From Hyphomicrobium_A sp964405975 (GTDB lineage Bacteria > Pseudomonadota > Alphaproteobacteria > Rhizobiales > Hyphomicrobiaceae): a stretch of DNA of 64,000 nucleotides. Shown one piece after another: positions 26,964-36,102 of the stretch (within the stretch, counting starts at the first letter, position 1; each line of letters begins with the position of its first letter). The stretch covers positions 1 through 64,000 of the forward strand of contig CAYOPW010000004.1 in NCBI GenBank assembly GCA_964405975.1, given 5' to 3'. Below the pieces are notes generated by a model. The model ran no database searches. It saw only the letters and a program-made list of their open reading frames with translations, and was not told the origin of the DNA. Both the position numbers and the translations under genes were made by a program.

Positions 26964-28469
26964 ATGGTAAAGTGTGTCTTAATCGTCGATGACGATCCTG
27001 CCCAGCGCCGCATCCTTGAAGAAACGATTAAGCGGCTTGGCTTCGAGGCTAAGAGCGCAAGTTCTGGCGAAGAAGCGCTACAGATCCTAGAACGATCGGA
27101 GCGCGCGCCAATCGCAGTCGTTCTTCTCGACCTCATCATGTCCGGCCTCGACGGCATGGGAGTGCTTGAAAGACTCAAGGGACGTCCAGGTTCTCCCCCG
27201 GTTATCGTTCAGACCGCACACGGCTCCATTGATACCGCCATCAATGCGATGCGCGCAGGCGCCGTCGATTTCGTCGTGAAACCGGCGTCGCCGGAACGGT
27301 TAGAAGTTTCCATCCGGAGCGCCTTGAAGATCGAGGCGCTCGCTGGCGAGATTAGCCGCATTAAGAAGAAGGTCGAAGGCACGCTCACCTTCAACGATCT
27401 CATCATGCGTGGTGATACGATGGAGCGCGTCATCGCCCTCGGCCGCCGTGCCGCCGTCTCTAATATCCCCGTCCTTATCGAAGGCGAATCGGGTGTCGGC
27501 AAAGAGCTGATTGCGCGCGCCATCCAGGGCGAAAGCGAGCGCGCCGGCAAGCCGTTCGTTGTTGTGAACTGCGGTGCGATTCCAGAGAACCTTGTTGAAA
27601 GCATTCTGTTTGGCCACGAGAAGGGGTCCTTCACGGGCGCAGTCGACAAGCGCATTGGCAAATTCCAGGAAGCCGATGGCGGCACGCTCTTCCTCGATGA
27701 AATCGGCGAACTGCCCCTTGATGCTCAAGTGAAGCTTCTGCGGGCGCTGCAGGAAGGCGAGATCGATCCCGTCGGTTCCAAGAGATCGGTCAATGTGAAC
27801 TTCCGCCTGATCTCTGCAACCAACCGCGACATTATCCAGCTCGTGCGTGAGGGCAAATTCCGCGAGGACCTCTACTACCGCCTGAACGTCTTCCCCATTT
27901 GGGTGCCGCCGCTGAGAGAACGCCTTGACGACGTTCCCGAGTTGGCTCGCTACTTCATGACCCGTTTCGCCGCTGAGGAAGGCAAGCGCGTGAGCACCAT
28001 CAGCGATGACGCGGTGCGCCTTCTTGAATCGTACCCATGGCCCGGCAACGTGCGCCAGCTTGAGAACGCCGTGTTCCGCGCCGTAGTGCTGGCCGATACG
28101 TCGGAGCTCACTGTTGCCGAATTCCCGCAGATTGCCGCCCACGTCACTGGTTTTGAAACGCAAGTTCCTGCCGCCCCGCCTCCGGCCGCCAAGGAGCCAT
28201 TATTCACGGGCCCCGCTCTCTTGGGGGCTGAAGACACCGTTCCGCAGACGATGGATGTCCGTGATGACAGTGGCGAGAGCGCGCTCGGTATCCCTGCGGT
28301 GAATGAAGGCGGCGATATTCGGCCGTTGGACGAGATCGAAGCCGACATGATTCGCTTGGCGCTTGGACGCTATCGCGGACACATGACGGAAGTCGCCAAG
28401 CGGCTGAAGATCGGCCGGTCCACATTGTATCGCAAGATGCAGGAATACGGCTTGGAGCCACGCGCCTAA
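26964..28469 (+). CDS. Sigma-54-dependent response regulator (NtrC family)
   Basis: A 501-residue activator. The receiver domain has acidic D10/D11 and phosphoacceptor D56 (LLDLIMSGLDG). The AAA+ domain has Walker A GESGVGKE near residue 174, GSFTGA near 222 in place of the usual sigma-54-contacting GAFTGA, and Walker B GGTLFLDEIGELP. An unusually long Pro/Ala-rich linker of about 80 residues leads to a Fis-type helix-turn-helix (HMTEVAKRLKIGRSTLYRKMQEYGL). No histidine kinase gene is adjacent, so it is an orphan here. The target is not readable. It is divergent from the M3 peptidase gene. Confidence 0.92.
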   Translation: MVKCVLIVDDDPAQRRILEETIKRLGFEAKSASSGEEALQILERSERAPIAVVLLDLIMSGLDGMGVLERLKGRPGSPPVIVQTAHGSIDTAINAMRAGAVDFVVKPASPERLEVSIRSALKIEALAGEISRIKKKVEGTLTFNDLIMRGDTMERVIALGRRAAVSNIPVLIEGESGVGKELIARAIQGESERAGKPFVVVNCGAIPENLVESILFGHEKGSFTGAVDKRIGKFQEADGGTLFLDEIGELPLDAQVKLLRALQEGEIDPVGSKRSVNVNFRLISATNRDIIQLVREGKFREDLYYRLNVFPIWVPPLRERLDDVPELARYFMTRFAAEEGKRVSTISDDAVRLLESYPWPGNVRQLENAVFRAVVLADTSELTVAEFPQIAAHVTGFETQVPAAPPPAAKEPLFTGPALLGAEDTVPQTMDVRDDSGESALGIPAVNEGGDIRPLDEIEADMIRLALGRYRGHMTEVAKRLKIGRSTLYRKMQEYGLEPRA

Positions 28470-28728
28470 GCGTACCCAAAGCTCCCCTGAAGCGCTGCCG
28501 CCGCTTTGCCAACCCGCAAGGCAATCCCTTGGCGGATCGATTGCGCTTGCCTCAAATAGCCTCAATTCTTCCACAGCCTAAACAGTAGATTGGACGATAA
28601 GCGCTGTTTGCAATTTGGACACAGCCCCACTGAGACCTATGCGTACGAAACGCGTGCGCGATCATTAGGGGTGGCCAGGCATTCCTTGCTCGGTTAGCGT
28701 GCCGCCCGACACTGGGAGGAGAATCCTT

Positions 28729-30534
28729 ATGCATCTGCGGTACGCTGCGATCCTGTGCCTGGCTTGGAGCACATTTTTGGCAGGAGCCGCTGCGGCCCAA
28801 GACGCCGGGGAGCCGCAAAGCGCGGCTACAGAAGATCAGCACGCTGCAGCAACTGAAGTTGCACCTGTCCCAGAAACGCAGGACCCGCTCCGCTTAGCAC
28901 TTCAAGTGAAGCTTGCCGCTGCCAAGAACAAGGGCAGTGAAACTGTGCGTGCTGATCGCGCAGTGCTCTCAGAGTATTATTCGGCACGCAAGCACAAGGC
29001 CGTTTGGGTGAACGACAACGGCTTCAAGCCGTCAGCAAAAGCTGCGATTGCGGAAATCGGGAACGCCGGCGACTGGGGCCTTGATCCAAGCGCCTTCGCT
29101 CTGCCGAAGCTTGACGAGACCAATACAGAGGCCGTCGCCGAAGCCGAGATCACGCTTGCGCTTGCCATACTCAAGTACGCCCGCCATGCGCGCGGCGGCC
29201 GGATCATGGACCCGGCCGGCACATTGAGCTCCTATCTCGACCGCGTGCCGCAATTGCTCGACCCAAAGGACGTTTTGGTCATGATTGCCGCGTCGGACCA
29301 ACCGGACGCCTATCTGCGCAGTCTGCACCCACAGCACCCTCAATTCGAAAAGTTGCGCAAGGCCTATCTGACGCTGCGAGAGGCGGGGCCGCCTAAGAAG
29401 CTCGTAACGTTGCCGAAGGGATCAACACTTCGCCCCGGAAAGAAACATCGCCACGTTGCGCTCCTTCGCAAGCGGTTGGGGCTTGAGGTCCCACAACTCG
29501 ATGGCAAGCCGGGCGACGAGCGGTTTTTCGACGATGCGCTGAAAGAGGCTGTTATCGCCTTCAAGAAAGAAAAGGGCATCGAGCCCGCCAACGGCATCGT
29601 CGACCGCTCTGCGCGCGACGCCCTCAATAATGTGCCTACGATCACTGCCGAGCAGCTCCTAGCAAACATGGAGCAATGGCGTTGGATGCCAGACAACCTC
29701 GGCAGTCTTTACGTTTGGTTGAACATCCCAGAGTTCACACTTCGCATCGCCAAGGACGGTGAGATCATCCATACGGAGCGGGCCATCACTGGCCTCGTCG
29801 GTAAACAGACGCCGGTCTTTTCCCAAGACATGACGATGATCACCTTCCGGCCGCGCTGGAACGTACCCAACTCGATCAAGGTGCGTGAACTTTGGCCTTC
29901 GCTGGCACGTGGTGCCCGCTCCTTCAAGCGCCAAGGTCTACGCTTGTCGCGCAATGGCCGCGTGATCGACCCCAATAGCGTGGACTGGAGCCAGGCCGAC
30001 ATCCGCCGCTATGACGTCTACCAGCCACCGGGCAAAAGCAATGCGCTAGGGGTCGTCAAGTTCGCGTTCCCCAACAAGCATCTCGTCTACATGCACGACA
30101 CACCGTCAAAGAGCCTGTTCAACAAGACCACGCGCGCCTTCAGTCACGGCTGCATGCGCATACGCAATCCTCAGCGTATGGCTGAAATTCTACTGGGCGA
30201 GGTCAAGGGATGGGATGCGGCTCAGATTGAAGATCTGATCAACAACGGGCCCGGCAACAATGAGGTGAAAATCGATCGCGGGATTCCCGTTCACGTAACC
30301 TACTTCACAGCATGGGTTGACGACGCCGGCGAGATTCAGTCCGCACGCGATGTCTACGGCCACGAACAGCGCATCAAGCTGGCACTAGAAGGCAAGTGGA
30401 AGCAGATTGCTAAGGGCCCCAATCATCTAGCACCCGTCAAGTTCGATCCCAATGTGCGGGCCCGTATTTTCCGGGGCCAGCGTCCATCAAGTCCTGGCGA
30501 CTATGTTCAGTCCGTGCTGGGCGGCGGTTTCTGA
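28729..30534 (+). CDS. L,D-transpeptidase, YcbB/LdtD type
   Basis: A 601-residue exported protein. A signal peptide (MHLRYAAILCLAWSTFLAG, cleaved near AAA-QDA) is followed by a scaffold domain, a peptidoglycan-binding domain around residues 240-310, and a YkuD catalytic domain with HDTPSKSLFNKTTRAFSHGCMRIRN, where C475 is the expected nucleophile. Such enzymes make 3-3 cross-links in peptidoglycan or attach proteins to it. GGGAGGA precedes the ATG at 28729. A DUF882 murein-peptidase-like gene follows 155 bases later on the same strand, so the pair likely serves cell-wall remodelling. Confidence 0.92.
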   Translation: MHLRYAAILCLAWSTFLAGAAAAQDAGEPQSAATEDQHAAATEVAPVPETQDPLRLALQVKLAAAKNKGSETVRADRAVLSEYYSARKHKAVWVNDNGFKPSAKAAIAEIGNAGDWGLDPSAFALPKLDETNTEAVAEAEITLALAILKYARHARGGRIMDPAGTLSSYLDRVPQLLDPKDVLVMIAASDQPDAYLRSLHPQHPQFEKLRKAYLTLREAGPPKKLVTLPKGSTLRPGKKHRHVALLRKRLGLEVPQLDGKPGDERFFDDALKEAVIAFKKEKGIEPANGIVDRSARDALNNVPTITAEQLLANMEQWRWMPDNLGSLYVWLNIPEFTLRIAKDGEIIHTERAITGLVGKQTPVFSQDMTMITFRPRWNVPNSIKVRELWPSLARGARSFKRQGLRLSRNGRVIDPNSVDWSQADIRRYDVYQPPGKSNALGVVKFAFPNKHLVYMHDTPSKSLFNKTTRAFSHGCMRIRNPQRMAEILLGEVKGWDAAQIEDLINNGPGNNEVKIDRGIPVHVTYFTAWVDDAGEIQSARDVYGHEQRIKLALEGKWKQIAKGPNHLAPVKFDPNVRARIFRGQRPSSPGDYVQSVLGGGF

Positions 30535-30689
30535 CGCAGCAACCCCAGCGACATCACGCACTTTTCTGTCGGCGTTTCACAACCGGCCTGCCGCGTTTCT
30601 GCCGCGGCCAAGCCTCCATCTGTCCCCATTCAATCATTACAAACCATTAAGGGTTCATAATGCACCCATTGGGGACAAACGCCGGTTAA

Positions 30690-32369
30690 ATGCTCAACAT
30701 GCTCCTAACCTTGCACGCTCGAACCGAGGCTTGCGCGTGCGAGTCAGCATCAGCCCGGCTAAACAGACGAGGTACCAGCTTGGTCCTGCGTTGGAAGCGT
30801 CTTCTGGTGGGGCCAGCCGTTGCGCTACTCTGCGCAGGCGTCGCCGCGCCGCTGTCCGTTGCAGCATCAAACAGCACGCGCACGATTTCGCTCTATCACA
30901 TTCACACAAAAGAGACGCTCACCGTCACCTACAAGAAGGACGGCAAGTTCGTCGCCGATGCGCTTAAGAAGATCGATTGGCACTTGCGCGATTGGCGAGA
31001 GAACAAGGAAATCAAGATTGATCCCCACCTTATCGACCTGCTCTGGGAAATGCACACCGAGCTTGGCAGCAAAAAGCCCATACACATCATCTGCGGCTAT
31101 CGCTCGGCCAAGACCAACAACATGTTGCGCCGGACGAGAGGCGGTCAGGCAAAGCGTAGCTTTCATATTTCCGGCAAGGCGATCGACGCGGCGTTTCCCG
31201 ATGTTCCCGTGAAACGCATGCGCTATTCAGCGCTGATCCGCGAACGCGGCGGCGTGGGTTATTATCCAACATCGGGTATTCCCTTTGTGCACGTCGACGT
31301 GGGCCGAGTGCGGGCCTGGCCGCGAGTACCGCGCTACGAGCTGGCCCTGCTATTCCCCAACGGCAGGACGAAGCATAGGCCGGCAAAAGGCGGACCTATT
31401 ACGAGCAAGGACGTACGTATCGCGCGCTCGCGCTACAAAAAGTTGGCAACCCAGATCGCCGCTTTCCACGAGAATCGCAATAGGCCGAAAACGCCAATGA
31501 TGGTGGCCGAGGCCGCCAAGCCCACATTGATGGTGCCGGCACCAAAGCTGGCCTCGCCGCCTGAAGTCCAGGTCGCCTCCCTTTCGCCAATCGCACCGGC
31601 TTCGGACGCATGGCCCGCCCCTAAAGTCACGAGTCCGCCGCGCTTGGCCGCGCCACCCGAGCGCGCTGTACCGCCAACATCTGAAGCCGAACGCAAGCAG
31701 CTTAACGAGCTTGTGACACGCGCGTCCTTGACACTGTCGAACCGGTCACATCAGCGCCTGCCCCCTGCCGACCGCACTCGGCTCGACGCGCTGATCTCCA
31801 ACACGCAGCTTGGCGAGGGAGCCGGGGGAGCCCCGCAATCGCCCCGATCAGCGAACCCAGACTTTGCTAAAGCCAACATGTCGCTGGGATTAGGCTCGCG
31901 CTTTCGAAAGCCAGCCAATCAGTTGAAGAGGGATGCGCGCAGCATGACGCGCATGGCCGCGTTCAACACAGCGCCGCCCCTCAGTACACCTGCCGACATA
32001 AGCGACATCGATACGGCAAATTGGAGCGGCGGCTGGGCACCGGCACCAGCGTTTGATGACGACCACCCCGAGGAACTTTCATACCGCCCCTTCCCGCTTG
32101 GACCGCTTCTTACGCAATCCGCCTCAATCAATGACGAAGCATTGGGTGGCCTTGTGCATCCCGACGTCGCGCGCACGCTCGATCTGCTCGATGAGGATCA
32201 AATCGTCCTGCCGCTGCGCATGCGCCCAGGCCGGCAGGTGGCTGAGATCATGTGGGCTCAGCAATTCCAGGGAAAGGCCGTCAACTTGACAGCCCTTGGG
32301 CGTGAACGGCCACCCATCCCCGTGCCAGCAGGGATGACCTCCCGCACCGTCAGGACGAGCTGGCGCTAG
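30690..32369 (+). CDS. DUF882 (M15-like) peptidoglycan peptidase-like protein
   Basis: Up to 559 residues. A signal-like helix (LLVGPAVALLCAGVAAP) follows an N-terminal stretch of about 35 residues, so the true start may be the TTG near 30780 instead of the ATG at 30690. The DUF882 domain contains ICGYRS, HISGKAIDAAFP and HVDVG, the zinc ligand motifs of the M15/YcbK fold. After residue 250 comes a long Pro/Ala-rich, low-complexity tail of about 300 residues with no known domain. Its end overlaps the convergent oxyR gene by 20 bases. A role in cell-wall turnover with the upstream transpeptidase is likely. Confidence 0.82.
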   Translation: MLNMLLTLHARTEACACESASARLNRRGTSLVLRWKRLLVGPAVALLCAGVAAPLSVAASNSTRTISLYHIHTKETLTVTYKKDGKFVADALKKIDWHLRDWRENKEIKIDPHLIDLLWEMHTELGSKKPIHIICGYRSAKTNNMLRRTRGGQAKRSFHISGKAIDAAFPDVPVKRMRYSALIRERGGVGYYPTSGIPFVHVDVGRVRAWPRVPRYELALLFPNGRTKHRPAKGGPITSKDVRIARSRYKKLATQIAAFHENRNRPKTPMMVAEAAKPTLMVPAPKLASPPEVQVASLSPIAPASDAWPAPKVTSPPRLAAPPERAVPPTSEAERKQLNELVTRASLTLSNRSHQRLPPADRTRLDALISNTQLGEGAGGAPQSPRSANPDFAKANMSLGLGSRFRKPANQLKRDARSMTRMAAFNTAPPLSTPADISDIDTANWSGGWAPAPAFDDDHPEELSYRPFPLGPLLTQSASINDEALGGLVHPDVARTLDLLDEDQIVLPLRMRPGRQVAEIMWAQQFQGKAVNLTALGRERPPIPVPAGMTSRTVRTSWR

Positions 32370-33309
32370 CGGCTTTCGCAACTCGTTGACTTTTCCGCCC
32401 TGGCGGATTGCAGCACTTAGACCAAGCGCTTTGTACGAGCCGCCCCAGCTCACGAAAATCGCCGACCCTGGTAGACGTCGCCCGCCAGGCCAGGCCAATT
32501 GTTCGAAACGGTTCGGGCGCCACGAAGCGCGTCAACCCGATCTCGCGTCCGCGACCCTCCACGTTCAAGCACATCTCCGGCAGCAGCGTGATGCCGTATC
32601 CAGCCGCAACCATCTCCACAATGGTTGACAGACTTGAGACACCAAATGTGTTGACGGTGGAGACCTGTTGCAGATTGCAATAGGTCAGCGCCTGGTCGCG
32701 CAGACAATGACCTTCCTCCAAGAGCAACAGGCGCTCATGCTCGAGCAGATCCTTGGTCGCACGCACGCGCGCACTCAAGCGCCGCTCGTGGGGAAGAGCC
32801 AAAAGAAACCGGTCATCAAATAACGCCAGCGTCTCGATTTCGGGATGATTGATTGGCAACGCAAGAAGCAAGACATCGAGCTTACCCTCAACTAGCTCTT
32901 GGGTGAGCGGCAGCGTTTGTGTCTCGCGCACGTGCAGCTCCAGATTGGGGTAATTCTCGCGCAACAGCGACAGCAGCGGCGGCAGCATGTAAGGCGCAAT
33001 CGACGGAATGACCCCAAGCCTAAGGGAGCCGGCGAGCAATTCGTTTGCATGTTGGGCAAACTCGACCATATCGCGGACGTCACCCAAAATGCGAGCGGCC
33101 CGCGTGGCAATTTCGCGGCCCTTGTCTGAGAGGAGAACGCCGGCTCGCGTGCGCTCAACCAACACAAAGCCGAGCTGCGATTCCAATTCGTGGATCTGCA
33201 TTGACAGCGCAGGCTGGGTGACGGAGCACGCCTCCGCAGCGCGGCCGAAGTGCCGTTCGCGTGCCAGCGCATCGAAATAACGCAGCTGCTTTAAGGTCAC
33301 GTGCGGCAT
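32350..33309 (-). CDS. oxyR: Peroxide-sensing LysR regulator OxyR
   Basis: A LysR-type regulator of about 319 residues. The winged helix-turn-helix is in LKQLRYFDALARERHFGRAAEACSVTQPALSMQI. The effector domain keeps both redox cysteines in GHCLRDQALTYC (C202 and C211), which form the disulfide that activates E. coli OxyR. It therefore should sense hydrogen peroxide and control catalase or peroxidase genes, none of which is in the window. The ATG at 33309 matches the family start; a nine-residue longer form from 33336 is possible. Its 3' end overlaps the DUF882 gene by 20 bases. Confidence 0.94.
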   Translation of the reverse strand: MPHVTLKQLRYFDALARERHFGRAAEACSVTQPALSMQIHELESQLGFVLVERTRAGVLLSDKGREIATRAARILGDVRDMVEFAQHANELLAGSLRLGVIPSIAPYMLPPLLSLLRENYPNLELHVRETQTLPLTQELVEGKLDVLLLALPINHPEIETLALFDDRFLLALPHERRLSARVRATKDLLEHERLLLLEEGHCLRDQALTYCNLQQVSTVNTFGVSSLSTIVEMVAAGYGITLLPEMCLNVEGRGREIGLTRFVAPEPFRTIGLAWRATSTRVGDFRELGRLVQSAWSKCCNPPGRKSQRVAKAASASSS

Positions 33310-33599
33310 AAGGAACGCTGATGCCCAATCCAACAATTTACGATTAGAGCTTATCCAAGCGAGTGTCTAGATTGGCGTGATAACGTTTTTGGCACCCCCA
33401 CCGTACGATTTGGATGGGCTTGCCAATCCGCATGTGGCGGGGTGGGAGAAATCCCTCCACCACAGCTGTGGGCGCCTCGGGCGAACGCCGAATCGTCCCG
33501 GGCGCCCCTTCTCCATCATCAACCGCCCCGCCCACGCGCAAACTGAGCGCTGAAAGCACGGCGTTGGCGCGCCCTCAAAGGCATTGGTCGAGAAGCGCC

Positions 33600-33878
33600 T
33601 TACGCGGCCGCAGTCATCGCTGAGGCGTGCTCGTCGAGCATGCCCAATGCGTGCAAATAAACTTCCAGGATGCTCACTTCCTCTTCGCGCTCGGTTGCGC
33701 TCTTCTTGCGCAAACGCACGATCTGGCGCATCGCTTTGACGTCGAAACCCATTGCCTTGGCTTCGTGATATTTGTCGCGAATATCGCCCGCGAGGGCCTT
33801 TTTCTCTTCTTCGAGCCGTTCAATTTGCTCGACGAGCTGGCGTAGTTGCTTTTGCGCCGAAGCCTGTAGCGTCGTCAT
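33600..33878 (-). CDS. gapR: Nucleoid-associated protein GapR (DUF2312)
   Basis: A 92-residue helical protein with LRQLVEQIERLEEEKKALAGDIRDKYHEAKAMGFDVKAMRQIVRLRKK and a closing ILEVYLHALGM, the full signature of DUF2312/GapR. In Caulobacter GapR binds AT-rich, overtwisted DNA ahead of moving polymerases and is needed for replication and growth. The first residues diverge and the C-terminus has a short Ala tail. It is a single gene. Confidence 0.95.
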   Translation of the reverse strand: MTTLQASAQKQLRQLVEQIERLEEEKKALAGDIRDKYHEAKAMGFDVKAMRQIVRLRKKSATEREEEVSILEVYLHALGMLDEHASAMTAAA

Positions 33879-34000
33879 CCCTCTATCCCCCGTTTACATG
33901 GAGTCAGTTCGACGCTAACGGCGCGCTGGTAGGCATTCAAGGCGAGGAGGCTCGCGATCCAGAGGATTCTTGAGCGGGATATGAGGCCGACGGGCCACAC

Positions 34001-34309
34001 TTAATGCCCGTTGGACTTTGCCTTTACGAATGCCGTTTTGGCTTCCGGCGAGGCCTCGGTTTGGTATCGCGCCTGCCAATCCTTGTATGGCATGGCGTAG
34101 ATAACCTCGCGCGACTCATCCTTAGTCAGCGTGATCCCTTTTTCAGCCGCAGCGTCTTGATACCAGTTCGCTAGGCAGTTTCGGCAAAAACCGGCAAGAT
34201 TCATTAGATCGATGTTTTGCACGTCTGTGCGCTCGCGCAGATGTTGCACGAGCCGGCGGAAGGCGGCAGCCTCCAATTCGGTCACGACCTGCGGGTCGAT
34301 TCGGCGCAT
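34001..34309 (-). CDS. DUF1244 family protein
   Basis: A 102-residue protein. The central motif DLMNLAGFCRNCLANWYQDAAAEKGI with its C-x2-C, followed by EVIYAMPYKDWQARYQ, matches DUF1244, a family of small proteins of unknown function common in alpha- and gammaproteobacteria. The start at 34309 has GGAAGGAG upstream; the frame continues for 78 residues upstream but that part overlaps the preceding gene and has no similarity. It overlaps the end of the N-formylglutamate amidohydrolase gene by 28 bases, so the two are cotranscribed. Confidence 0.88.
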   Translation of the reverse strand: MRRIDPQVVTELEAAAFRRLVQHLRERTDVQNIDLMNLAGFCRNCLANWYQDAAAEKGITLTKDESREVIYAMPYKDWQARYQTEASPEAKTAFVKAKSNGH

Positions 34310-35187
34310 TCTGAGCTCCTTCCTTCCACGCTGGGATGGGGCGGCGCTCCCTCTGCGTCGGTGTGAGAACCGAAATAGTGCACGGTGTGCAAGCTCTCTC
34401 GCTGGTCGGGGCGCGCGAGAACGCTCTCGACTGCTGTCGCGATCTGTTTCGCCCAATGCGCCTGACCCTCCGCCTCCCCGATAAGATCCTGGCGCACCTC
34501 CACGATAGTATGGGCTAGCCCCCGGCGCGTGCCGTGTTGCCACATGCAGTCGCCAGCAATACTTCCGCTATATGGCTCGTTCTCCCCCACAAGAATATCG
34601 CGATCGGTTCGCAAAGCCTCCAGTAGCGGCACCGCGAAGCGATAGTCCCGATCCCAAAGTATGGCCGCGTCCCACGGGCGGCGCACGCCTTTCCAGCTCT
34701 CGGTAAAGCTGTGGATCGACAGCAGGACTGGCGGGATACCAGCCGCAATGCCTTGCTCGATGAGCGCGTCGATCGCTTGGTGATAAGGCTCGTAGTAGAG
34801 CCGCACCCGCTTTTCCCGCTCTGCTGTTTCGAGCTGACGATTGCCGGGCACCACGCACCCATCGGAGATCCGCATGATGAGCGTGGGGTCATCAAGGCCG
34901 CGATTGACGTCGATCAGAAGGCGGGAAAACCTGGCGCCGATGGCCGGCGCGCGCAGCGCCTTTGACAGCCGCTTTGTCAGCTCGAAGGCACCGATGTCAT
35001 AGGCAATGTGACGCTGGAACTCCTCCTCCGGCAGCCCCAAGGTGCCGTATCCGGATGGAAGCGTATTGACTGCGTGATCACAGATGATCACCAACCCAGT
35101 ATCAAGGCGACCGGATAGGATCTCATAGCTGTCGGTAACGGAGGGTGGGACGAGGGGAGCCGACTCGCCCCCGGTGGAGTGCTGCAT
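34282..35187 (-). CDS. N-formylglutamate amidohydrolase family protein (copy A)
   Basis: A 301-residue metal-dependent amidohydrolase of the HutG-type family (DUF/PF05013 fold). Motifs: VIICDHAVNTLP near residue 32 with the metal-binding Asp-His, RFSRLLIDVNRGLDDP, LLSIHSFTESWKG, and IVEVRQDLIG. The family hydrolyses N-formylglutamate to glutamate and formate in histidine breakdown, but many members have unknown substrates. No hut genes are adjacent. A clearly different family member lies at 39251. It is cotranscribed with the DUF1244 gene. Confidence 0.85.
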   Translation of the reverse strand: MQHSTGGESAPLVPPSVTDSYEILSGRLDTGLVIICDHAVNTLPSGYGTLGLPEEEFQRHIAYDIGAFELTKRLSKALRAPAIGARFSRLLIDVNRGLDDPTLIMRISDGCVVPGNRQLETAEREKRVRLYYEPYHQAIDALIEQGIAAGIPPVLLSIHSFTESWKGVRRPWDAAILWDRDYRFAVPLLEALRTDRDILVGENEPYSGSIAGDCMWQHGTRRGLAHTIVEVRQDLIGEAEGQAHWAKQIATAVESVLARPDQRESLHTVHYFGSHTDAEGAPPHPSVEGRSSECAESTRRS

Positions 35188-35610
35188 GGCGCAAATATAC
35201 CGTTGGCATCACTCGAAAACCAGCCGCATTAGTGCGCCGCTTGACGCAGCAAGCGCGATTGCGCAAACAGCGCCCTGGGGCAGAGAACGAGAACAAAATC
35301 GATGGGCGCAGGCTATCTAAACCCAATGAATAACAATTGGATCGCGGCTGGTCGGGTGCCCGGCCATGCTTTCGCTCTGAAGATATTCCCCAGTCTGCGC
35401 ATGCTGCACGAACCGCCAATCTCAATGCCGCCAATATCGTGGAGAAGAACCACCAATCCGGGCTGCGGCATGCGTCCAGTGTTTTCATCCAGTGCGGTTC
35501 GATCCAAAAACATGTTCACGACATTGCCGTCTTACGCGTCGACCTGTGGCGAGCAACGGGCGCGCAGGACGCTTTCGTGTCGCCGCTTAACCCTGGCCGC
35601 TTGATTAGTT
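35188..35610. other. Intergenic, no supported gene
   Basis: About 420 bases upstream of two divergent genes. Short open frames exist on both strands (for example 35302-35604 plus and 35313-35519 minus), but they overlap each other, lack recognisable motifs and have no convincing ribosome-binding sites. I see no RNA gene here. Confidence 0.5.
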
Positions 35611-36102
35611 GTGAACAATGGAGCTGAGGACGTGAGGTCCCACAGACGACAACGGCTGCGGCGCGCAGCGGTACATAGTGCCGCTACAAGCCTGTCGCTC
35701 GCCCCTCTCCTCGTTTTGATCGCTAGCGCCGCTCACGCCGATCTCACGCTCTGCAATTCCACCTCCAGCCGCGTGGGCGTATCGGTGGGGTACCGGGACC
35801 AGCAAGGCTGGTCGACCGAAGGCTGGTGGAACATCGCCTCGCAGACGTGTGAAACGTTGCTCAAGGGAGCCGTGCCTAGCCGCTTCATTTACGTTCATGC
35901 GATCGACTACGACCGGGGCGGCGAGTGGGTCGGCGACAACTACATGTGCACCGCCGACAAGTCGTTTGCCATCCGGGGGGTTCATGATTGCAAGAAACGC
36001 GGCTATAAGCGCACCGGATTTTTCGAGGTGGACACTGGCGAGTCGCGGGAGTGGACCATCCGCCTCACCGATCCGCAGGATCAGGGGGCAAAGACTCAAT
36101 GA
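35611..36102 (+). CDS. DUF1036 exported protein
   Basis: Up to 163 residues from a GTG start. A signal sequence (SLSLAPLLVLIASAAHA) ends near residue 43, and the mature domain begins DLTLCNSTSSRVGVSVGYRD, with W-x6-W, YVHAIDYDRGGEW and CTADKSFAIRGVHDC, the conserved DUF1036 features including four Cys. The family is alphaproteobacterial and its function is not known. A second GTG at 35632 is an equally likely start. Its stop overlaps the pyk start in an ATGA, so the two are coupled. Confidence 0.85.
   Translation: MNNGAEDVRSHRRQRLRRAAVHSAATSLSLAPLLVLIASAAHADLTLCNSTSSRVGVSVGYRDQQGWSTEGWWNIASQTCETLLKGAVPSRFIYVHAIDYDRGGEWVGDNYMCTADKSFAIRGVHDCKKRGYKRTGFFEVDTGESREWTIRLTDPQDQGAKTQ

Noticed and set aside
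35302..35604. Overlapping small frames on both strands in the 35.2-35.6 kb gap
   Set aside because: No family motif or convincing Shine-Dalgarno sequence, and the two strands exclude each other.
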